Shown here: piece by piece, positions 57,601 through 64,000 of the stretch
Layout of the letters: every line of letters begins with the position of its first letter
Numbering within the stretch: position 1 is the stretch's first letter
Source of the DNA: Comamonadaceae bacterium
GTDB taxonomy: Bacteria > Pseudomonadota > Gammaproteobacteria > Burkholderiales > Burkholderiaceae_C
Reading direction: 5' to 3'
DNA length: 64,000 nt
Assembly: GCA_027486495.1 (NCBI GenBank)
Contig: JAIXOZ010000073.1
Span: 1-64,000, forward strand
Notes under the pieces: model-generated
The model's database searches: none
Told to the model about the DNA's origin: nothing
What the model saw: only the letters and a program-made list of their open reading frames with translations
Made by a program: the position numbers and the translations under genes

Positions 57601-59148
57601 ATGTCACTTGCCTCTTTGGACTCCCCCGCCAGCGCCCCGCACGACGACCCCGTGCTGAACTGGACGCACCGCCTGACCCAACTGGGCCCCCGGTTTTTCA
57701 CACCCTTGCAGCCCACACCGGTTTCCGCCCCGCGCTGGGCTGCGCGCAACGAGACTTTGCGCGCCGAGTTGGGCTGGCCCAGCGCACTGTTTGACGATGA
57801 ACACCTGCAAGCCTTCGCGGGCAATTCGCTGATGGTGGGCTCCCAGCCTCTGGCCACGGTGTACAGCGGCCACCAGTTTGGCCAATGGGCGGGCCAGTTG
57901 GGCGACGGCCGCGCCATCTGGTTGGGCGAGGCCGAATCTGCCCAAGGCCCCCAAGAAATCCAGCTCAAAGGCGCGGGCCGCACGCCCTACTCACGCGGGG
58001 GTGATGGTCGTGCCGTGCTGCGCTCGAGCATCCGCGAGTATTTGTGCAGCGAAGCCATGCACGGCTTGGGCATTCCCACCACCCGGGCACTGAGTCTGGT
58101 GGCCTCCCCCGAGCCGGTGCGGCGTGAAACCATGGAAAGCGCCGCTGTGGTGGCCCGCGTGGCCCCCAGCTTCTTGCGTTTTGGGCACTTTGAACACTTT
58201 TCGGCCCAAGGCGACACGGACAGCCTGCGCGCCCTGGCCGACCATGCCATAGCCCACCACCTGCCCGAATGCCGTGAGCGCGCCGCGCTGTGGCAGGGCA
58301 ATCTTTACGCGGCCCTGCTGGACGAGGTGCAAGAACGCACCGCCAAACTGTTGGCGCAATGGCAAGCGGTCGGTTTTTGCCACGGCGTGATGAACACCGA
58401 CAACATGAGCCTGCTCGGTCTGACCATCGACTATGGCCCCTTTCAGTTCCTGGACGGCTTTGACCCCGGCCACATTTGCAACCACTCGGACCACCAAGGC
58501 CGTTACGCCTATGGCCGCCAACCGAATGTCGCTTACTGGAACTTGTACTGCCTGGCCCAGGCCTTGGCCCCGTTGATCGACGACCACGACATGACGCTGC
58601 AGGTGCTGGAGGGTTACAAAAACCTGTTCCCCCGCTTCTTGGGCGATGCCATGCGGGCCAAACTGGGCCTGGTTGGCGACTTGGCCCCCGAGTCCGAGCG
58701 TGAAACCGACTGGACCCTGGTGGAAGACGTGATGCAAATCATGGCGGCAGAAAAAGTGGACTTCACCTTGTTTTGGCGTCAACTGAGCCAAGCCGTGGTG
58801 ATGCAATCGACCGTTTCTTCTTTGACCGATGCGGATTGGAGCACCGTGACCGATTTGGTACTGGACCGCCCTCGCCTGCTGGCTTGGCTCTCGCGTTACA
58901 CCGAGCGGGCAGGTCCAAGCCACTTCGCGGCCATGGGGCAGCAGATGCTGCGCAGCAACCCCAAATTCGTGCTGCGCAACCACTTGGCCGAAACCGCCAT
59001 CCGCCAAGCCCAGGCGGGTGACTTCTCGGAAATCGACACCTTGTACAACTTGTTAAAGTCCCCCTTCGAAGAGCATCCGGGCTTTGAAGCCTATGCCGAC
59101 TTGCCGCCCGACTGGGCGGGTCAACTGGAAATCAGCTGTTCATCATGA
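57601..59148 (+). CDS. selO: Protein adenylyltransferase SelO (YdiU/UPF0061)
   Basis: [87 protein letters not shown]. Confidence 0.96.
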   Translation: MSLASLDSPASAPHDDPVLNWTHRLTQLGPRFFTPLQPTPVSAPRWAARNETLRAELGWPSALFDDEHLQAFAGNSLMVGSQPLATVYSGHQFGQWAGQLGDGRAIWLGEAESAQGPQEIQLKGAGRTPYSRGGDGRAVLRSSIREYLCSEAMHGLGIPTTRALSLVASPEPVRRETMESAAVVARVAPSFLRFGHFEHFSAQGDTDSLRALADHAIAHHLPECRERAALWQGNLYAALLDEVQERTAKLLAQWQAVGFCHGVMNTDNMSLLGLTIDYGPFQFLDGFDPGHICNHSDHQGRYAYGRQPNVAYWNLYCLAQALAPLIDDHDMTLQVLEGYKNLFPRFLGDAMRAKLGLVGDLAPESERETDWTLVEDVMQIMAAEKVDFTLFWRQLSQAVVMQSTVSSLTDADWSTVTDLVLDRPRLLAWLSRYTERAGPSHFAAMGQQMLRSNPKFVLRNHLAETAIRQAQAGDFSEIDTLYNLLKSPFEEHPGFEAYADLPPDWAGQLEISCSS

Positions 59149-59552
59149 GCCTCATCACAAAAACCGAAAAAGAGTGGCGCGAGCTGCTGGCCGCCAAAGG
59201 TGCCGAGCCTGTGGCCTTTGCCGTCACGCGCCAAGCCGCCACCGAGCGGCCTTTCACAGGCAAATACGAGGGCCACTGGGCCAAGGGCAATTACCGCTGC
59301 ATTTGCTGCGACGCCGAATTGTTCAAATCTGACACCAAATTCGACGCCGGCTGCGGCTGGCCCAGCTTCTCGCAGGCCTCGTCGGAAGGAGCCATTGAAG
59401 AGCGCGTGGACACCAGCCATGGCATGCGCCGCGTGGAAACCGTCTGCGCCCAATGCGGCGCGCATCTGGGACATGTGTTCGAAGACGGCCCCGCCCCCAC
59501 GGGCCTGCGATACTGCATGAACTCCGCTTCGTTAGACTTCGAGCCTTCCTGA
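59145..59552 (+). CDS. msrB: Peptide-methionine (R)-S-oxide reductase
   Basis: [39 protein letters not shown]. Confidence 0.96.
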   Translation: MSLITKTEKEWRELLAAKGAEPVAFAVTRQAATERPFTGKYEGHWAKGNYRCICCDAELFKSDTKFDAGCGWPSFSQASSEGAIEERVDTSHGMRRVETVCAQCGAHLGHVFEDGPAPTGLRYCMNSASLDFEPS

Positions 59553-59596
59553 CCTCTCCCGGCCGCGCCCTGTTGACGCGGCAACTGACCCCCAAC

Positions 59597-60154
59597 ATGA
59601 AACTCATCCTCGACTTTTTCCCCATCTTGCTGTTTTTTGGCGCGTACAAGATGGCCGACATCTACACCGCCACGGCGGTGCTGATGGGTGCGACCGTGCT
59701 GCAAACGGCCATCATCTACAAGATGGACGGCAAGCTGCAAACCATGCACAAGATCACGCTGGTGCTGGTGTTGGGCTTTGGCGCCCTGACGCTGAGCCTG
59801 CACGATGAGCGTTTCATCAAGTGGAAACCCACCTTGCTTTACTCGGGCCTGGCGATTGCACTGGCCGTGGCGCACTGGCTGTTGAAGAAAAACTTTTTGC
59901 ACATGCTGCTGGGCACGCAACTGCAATTGCCGCACGCCGTCTGGAACCGCCTGAACCTGTCGTGGATGCTGTACTGCGTTTTCATGGCCGCCATCAATGC
60001 CTATGTGGCCCACTACTTCAGCACCGAAGCCTGGGTGAACTTCAAGCTCTGGGGCTATGTCTTTCCCTTGGTCTTCATTTTGGGACAGGGTCTGTACATC
60101 TCGCGCTACTTGCCCAAAGAGGATAATGCGGCCCAAAACGGTGATCAAAAATGA
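59597..60154 (+). CDS. yciB: Inner membrane-spanning septation protein YciB
   Basis: 185 aa; [33 protein letters not shown]. Confidence 0.95.
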   Translation: MKLILDFFPILLFFGAYKMADIYTATAVLMGATVLQTAIIYKMDGKLQTMHKITLVLVLGFGALTLSLHDERFIKWKPTLLYSGLAIALAVAHWLLKKNFLHMLLGTQLQLPHAVWNRLNLSWMLYCVFMAAINAYVAHYFSTEAWVNFKLWGYVFPLVFILGQGLYISRYLPKEDNAAQNGDQK

Positions 60155-60423
60155 ACACCACTGCACTGCCCTTGAGTGAGCAAATCCATGCCCGCTTGAC
60201 CGAGCGCCTGCAGCCCACCGCGCTGCGCGTGATCGACGAAAGCTCGGCACACGCCGGACATGTGGGCGCCAATGACAGTGGCCAGGGCACACACATGCGG
60301 GTGTTCATTGCCTCACCCCTATTTACCGGTATCAGTCGCGTTCAGCGCCATCGCCTTGTGTATGATGCGCTGCAAGATTTCATTGACCAAGGCTTGCATG
60401 CCTTGGCCATCGAGCTGATCTGA
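60151..60423 (+). CDS. bolA: BolA family protein
   Basis: [23 protein letters not shown]...[24 protein letters not shown]. Confidence 0.94.
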   Translation: MNTTALPLSEQIHARLTERLQPTALRVIDESSAHAGHVGANDSGQGTHMRVFIASPLFTGISRVQRHRLVYDALQDFIDQGLHALAIELI

Positions 60424-60507
60424 ACCGGGCCGTCATCCTTGGGTGGCAGCCCCTTTTTTTGAACCCTTGACCCATCTCTGACACGCGGTCTCTCTTAGGA
60501 AAAAACG

Positions 60508-61281
60508 ATGAAAAAGCACATGCTCAGCGCCGCTTTGGTGGCCTTGCTGGCGTCCCCTGTACTGGCGCAAAACCTGGCCGTGGTCAACGGCAAGCCCGTG
60601 CCTTCGTCACGCGTCAAAGCACTGCAGCAGCAAGTTGAAGCCTCGGGCCGCCCCGTGACCCCTGAGGTGATGGCACAGATTAAAGAAGAGCTGATCGCCC
60701 GCGAAGTCTTTATGCAAGAAGCCCGCAAGCGCGGTCTGGATGCCTCTGACGACTACAAAACCCAACTGGAACTGGCCCGCCAGACCATCCTGATCCGCCA
60801 GTTGTTTACCGACTTTCAAAAGAAAAACCCCGTCACTGACGCCGACATCAAGGCCGAGTACGACAAGTTCGTCAAGGAAAACGGCGGCAAGGAGTACCGT
60901 GCCCGCCACATCCTGGTGGAAAAAGAAGACGAAGCCAAGGCCCTGATTGCCGAGATCAAAAAAGGTGGCAGCTTTGAAGAATTGGCCAAAAAAGCCTCGA
61001 AAGACCCAGGGTCTGGCGCCAACGGTGGTGACCTGGATTGGGCAGCCGCAGGCAGCTATGTGCCCGAGTTTTCGGGTGCCATGGTGAAACTGGACAAGGG
61101 CCAGATGACGGATGCCCCCGTCAAGAGCCAGTTTGGCTTTCACATCATCCGCGTGGACGATGTGCGCGAGGCCCAGTTGCCCAAGCTCGACGAGGTCAAG
61201 CCTCAGATTTCTCAGCAGTTGCAGCAGCAAAAGCTGAGCGCCTACCAAGAAGGTCTGCGCAGCAAAGCCAAGATCCAGTGA
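60508..61281 (+). CDS. PpiC/parvulin-type periplasmic peptidyl-prolyl isomerase
   Basis: 257 aa; signal peptide, EYRARHILVEKEDEAKALIAEIKKGGSFEELAKKASKDPGSG...FGFHIIRVDDVR. Confidence 0.95.
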   Translation: MKKHMLSAALVALLASPVLAQNLAVVNGKPVPSSRVKALQQQVEASGRPVTPEVMAQIKEELIAREVFMQEARKRGLDASDDYKTQLELARQTILIRQLFTDFQKKNPVTDADIKAEYDKFVKENGGKEYRARHILVEKEDEAKALIAEIKKGGSFEELAKKASKDPGSGANGGDLDWAAAGSYVPEFSGAMVKLDKGQMTDAPVKSQFGFHIIRVDDVREAQLPKLDEVKPQISQQLQQQKLSAYQEGLRSKAKIQ

Positions 61282-61300
61282 TCGGGGCTTGGGTCACCTG

Positions 61301-61328
61301 AAAAACGCGACTTCGGTCGCGTTTTTGT
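61301..61328 (+). terminator. Rho-independent terminator after the ppiC-like gene
   Basis: AAAAACGCGAC-TTCG-GTCGCGTTTTT, perfect stem with TTCG tetraloop and T-run. Confidence 0.93.
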
Positions 61329-61347
61329 TTTCTGGGGTTCTGTGGTC

Positions 61348-61423
61348 AAAAGGCATGGGCGCGGGCTGGGGTTCAGAGGCGCTTCGCTTTGCCACATCAC
61401 CCCATCCCGCGCCCAAGCCTTTT
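61348..61423. repeat. Long hairpin 1 (24-nt arms, 28-nt loop)
   Basis: AAAAGGCATGGGCGCGGGCTGGGG / CCCCATCCCGCGCCCAAGCCTTTT, 22 of 24 pairs; loop 61372-61399. Confidence 0.9.
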
Positions 61424-61547
61424 GTGGGGCGTCTCTGGTGAGCGCACCTCGAAATGCAGGAGTTCCAGTTCCAGGTCCCGGCATGACTTGGCAAACCCGA
61501 AGGCAGCGCCGAACATAACACCTGCACCAGCACCACGAACACCCATG

Positions 61548-61629
61548 CCCTGAAGTGGTGGGCACTGGCCGGGGTGATGTGGCAAAGCGAAGCGCCTCTG
61601 AGCCCCGGCCAGTGCCCGCCAATTCAGGG
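61548..61629. repeat. Long hairpin 2 (27-nt arms, 28-nt loop sharing the inverted loop sequence of hairpin 1)
   Basis: CCCTGAAGTGGTGGGCACTGGCCGGGG / CCCCGGCCAGTGCCCGCCAATTCAGGG, 25 of 27 pairs; loop 61575-61602 matches the reverse complement of loop 1 at 27/28. Confidence 0.9.
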
Positions 61630-61632
61630 CTC

Positions 61633-61685
61633 CCCAAGAGTTACAGGGCCACCCAAGAGTTACAGGCCCACCCAAGAGTTACAGG
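61633..61685. repeat. Three 19-bp tandem repeats
   Basis: CCCAAGAGTTACAGGGCCA / CCCAAGAGTTACAGGCCCA / CCCAAGAGTTACAGG..., starts at 61633, 61652, 61671. Confidence 0.93.
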
Positions 61686-61729
61686 GCTCTCGCATGGCTG
61701 GAAGACACAAACTGGGATAATCCCAGCCC

Positions 61730-63700
61730 ATGCAGCCTCACCAACTCGAACTCCTCGCCCCCGCCCGCACCTTCGACATCGGCATCGAAGCCATCAACCA
61801 TGGCGCTGACGCGGTCTACATTGGCGGCCCGTCTTTTGGGGCACGCTCCACGGCGGACAACAGCGTTCAGGACATTGCCAAACTGGTGCAATACGCCCAC
61901 CGCTTTCACAGCCGCATTTTTGTCACGCTCAACACCATCTTGCGCGACGACGAATTGGAAGGCGCACGCAAGCTGGCCTGGCAGCTTTACGACGCAGGCG
62001 TGGATGCCTTGATCGTGCAGGACATGGGCCTGCTCGAGATCGACATGCCGCCGATTCAGCTGCACGCCAGCACGCAGACCGACATCCGCACACCCGAAAA
62101 AGCCCGATTTTTGCAAGACGCGGGGCTGAGCCAGATCGTGTTGGCCCGCGAACTCACACTGCCGCAGATCAGCGCGATCCGCGACGTGATCGACACCGAG
62201 CGCACCGTGATCGAGTTTTTTGTGCACGGCGCTTTGTGCGTGGCCTACAGCGGCCAGTGCTTCATCAGCCACGCCCACACCGGGCGCAGCGCCAACCGGG
62301 GCGATTGCTCGCAGGCTTGTCGCTTACCGTACGAAGTCAAAGACGCGCAAGGCCGCATCGTGGCGCACGACAAACATGTGCTGAGCATGAAAGACAACAA
62401 CCAAAGCGAGAACTTGCGCGACCTGGTGGACGCGGGCATTCGCAGTTTCAAGATCGAAGGCCGTTACAAAGACATGGCCTATGTGAAAAACATCACGGCC
62501 CACTACCGCAAGCTGTTTGACGAAGTGCTGACCGAGCGACCCGAGCTGGCCCCGGCTTCACATGGCCGCAGCACCTTCAGCTTCGAACCCGATCCGAACC
62601 AGAACTTCAACCGCGAGTTCACCGACTACTTTGTGCAGGGCCGCAAGGAAGACATTGGCGCGTTTGATACGCCCAAAAACCCCGGCCAGCCGATTGGCTG
62701 GGTCAGCAAGGTGACGGCCGAACACGTCGAGATCACCACCGACGACCCGACCACCGAACTGCACAACGGCGATGGGCTTTGTTACTACGATCTGCAAAAA
62801 GAACTGGTGGGCCTGCAGATCAACCGTGCCGAGGCCGCTAAAGCCAAGGGCGTGTGGAAGCTTTACCCCAAAGACCCCATGGACGGTTTCAAAGACTTGC
62901 GCCAGGGCGTGCAGGTCAACCGCAACCGCGACATGAGCTGGGTGCGCACGCTGGACAAAAAGTCTGCCGAGCGGCGCATGGGCGTGTGGATGCAGTTGGC
63001 CGAAACAACCAGCGGTCTGCAACTGACCCTGACCGATGAAGCGGGCCACACCGGCACCGCGGCATTGGCCATCGAATGGCAAGCCCCCAAAGACGCAGCA
63101 CAAGCCGAGGACAAACTCAAAACCGCTTTGGGCAAACTGGGCGTCACCCTGTTTGAACCGCTGGATGTCCAACTCGCCCTGCCCCGCCCTTGGTTCGTGC
63201 CGCCCTCACAGCTCAACGCCCTGCGCCGGGACGCCGTGCAGGCGCTTGAAAACGCCCGCACCCAAGGCCTGTACCGCCTGCCGCGCGCGGTGCCGGTGAA
63301 GCCGCCCGTGGCTTACCCCGAAGACACGCTGACCTATTTGGCCAATGTGTTCAACCAAAAAGCCCGCGACTTTTACGCCAAGCACGGCGTGAAGGTCATT
63401 GATGCGGCCTATGAAAGCCAGGAAGAGTTGGGCGAAGTCAGCCTGATGATCACCAAGCACTGTGTGCGCTTTTCCTTGAGCCTCTGTCCCAAGCAGGCCA
63501 AAGGCGTGACCGGCGTGCAAGGCACGGTGAAAGCCGAGCCCATGCAGCTCATCAACGGCAAAGAAAAACTCACCCTGCGCTTTGACTGCAAGCCCTGCGA
63601 GATGCATGTGGTGGGCAAGATCAAGAAGTCGGTGCTCAACGCTGTGCCCGAAAGCCCGGTGCTGTTTTACAAGACCCGACCGGTGGTGGGTTTGCACTGA
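61730..63700 (+). CDS. rlhA: U32 peptidase-family rRNA hydroxylation protein, RlhA-like
   Basis: 656 aa; ELLAPARTFDIGIEAINHGADAVYIGGPSFGAR, HGALCVAYSGQCFISHAHTGRSANRGDCSQACR, long C-terminal domain; length fits RlhA (YdcP) rather than TrhP. Confidence 0.85.
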   Translation: MQPHQLELLAPARTFDIGIEAINHGADAVYIGGPSFGARSTADNSVQDIAKLVQYAHRFHSRIFVTLNTILRDDELEGARKLAWQLYDAGVDALIVQDMGLLEIDMPPIQLHASTQTDIRTPEKARFLQDAGLSQIVLARELTLPQISAIRDVIDTERTVIEFFVHGALCVAYSGQCFISHAHTGRSANRGDCSQACRLPYEVKDAQGRIVAHDKHVLSMKDNNQSENLRDLVDAGIRSFKIEGRYKDMAYVKNITAHYRKLFDEVLTERPELAPASHGRSTFSFEPDPNQNFNREFTDYFVQGRKEDIGAFDTPKNPGQPIGWVSKVTAEHVEITTDDPTTELHNGDGLCYYDLQKELVGLQINRAEAAKAKGVWKLYPKDPMDGFKDLRQGVQVNRNRDMSWVRTLDKKSAERRMGVWMQLAETTSGLQLTLTDEAGHTGTAALAIEWQAPKDAAQAEDKLKTALGKLGVTLFEPLDVQLALPRPWFVPPSQLNALRRDAVQALENARTQGLYRLPRAVPVKPPVAYPEDTLTYLANVFNQKARDFYAKHGVKVIDAAYESQEELGEVSLMITKHCVRFSLSLCPKQAKGVTGVQGTVKAEPMQLINGKEKLTLRFDCKPCEMHVVGKIKKSVLNAVPESPVLFYKTRPVVGLH

Positions 63701-63834
63701 TATTGACGCCATGCATCCTTAAAAATGCATAAAAACTTGACTTCGACGGCCGTCTGCTTGGGCATCTTCCTTTTGCCGTTTTCCCAAGTCACTTGAGGGC
63801 ATGCGGCTCACCCCACAGCCGCCTTGCGCCAGGC

Positions 63835-64000
63835 TCAGCCCCTTGCGCGTGAGAACAACTGCAGACCCCCCACCACAAGCGCCCCAGCCACCAAACCTGT
63901 CAGGCCACCTGCCAGACTGTTGATCCAGGGCTCCGCCCATGCCCACGACTGCGCCCAGTGGGCGACGGCATGGCCAAGGGCAGGCAGGCCGTGCAGCAAA
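63835..64000 (-). CDS. C-terminal part of a membrane protein (DUF808/YedI-like), truncated by window end
   Basis: Reverse strand reads ...LLHGLPALGHAVAHWAQSWAWAEPWINSLAGGLTGLVAGALVVGGLQLFSRARG*. Confidence 0.55.
   Translation of the reverse strand, partial: LLHGLPALGHAVAHWAQSWAWAEPWINSLAGGLTGLVAGALVVGGLQLFSRARG

Noticed and set aside
61348-61629. Integron attC sites or CRISPR repeats
   Set aside because: No integrase cassette array, no attC R'/R'' core (GTTRRRY) pattern and no regularly spaced direct repeats; the shared loop is inverted rather than directly repeated.
61633-61685. CRISPR array
   Set aside because: Units are directly adjacent 19-bp tandem repeats without spacers.

Overview
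This 64 kb window looks like a betaproteobacterial chromosome segment, probably Comamonadaceae/Burkholderiales (inferred from gene content and protein style only). The outer parts are mostly housekeeping and catabolic genes: tex, tmk-holB-tatD, mltG, ygfZ, a beta-oxidation/acyl-CoA cluster with a liv-type ABC transporter, selO-msrB-yciB-bolA-ppiC and rlhA. The main accessory region is an ~18.2 kb Tn7/Tn5053-like transposon at about 6564-24772. It carries (i) inverted termini and three copies of a GTAAATYTGATAC-type repeat at each end, (ii) a leftward tniA-tniB-tniQ operon with no TnsA and no serine resolvase, (iii) a divergent KfrA/TnpT-like coiled-coil gene and tyrosine-recombinase gene flanking a candidate core site, and (iv) heavy-metal cargo: an HME-RND CBA efflux system, His-rich periplasmic proteins, a CadA/ZntA-type P-type ATPase and a MerR regulator with a recognisable operator. 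A second notable signal is a pair of long hairpins at 61348-61629. Their 28-nt loops are near-identical but in opposite orientation, their stem sequences are unrelated, and the loop contains the GCGAAGC mini-hairpin motif. Other observations include a TadA-haloalkane dehalogenase fusion, a collapsed vapBC relic, tandem HExxH lipoprotein paralogues with a shared upstream motif, and a thioesterase-GNAT fusion. All calls come from reading the sequence and ORF track; no database searches were run.
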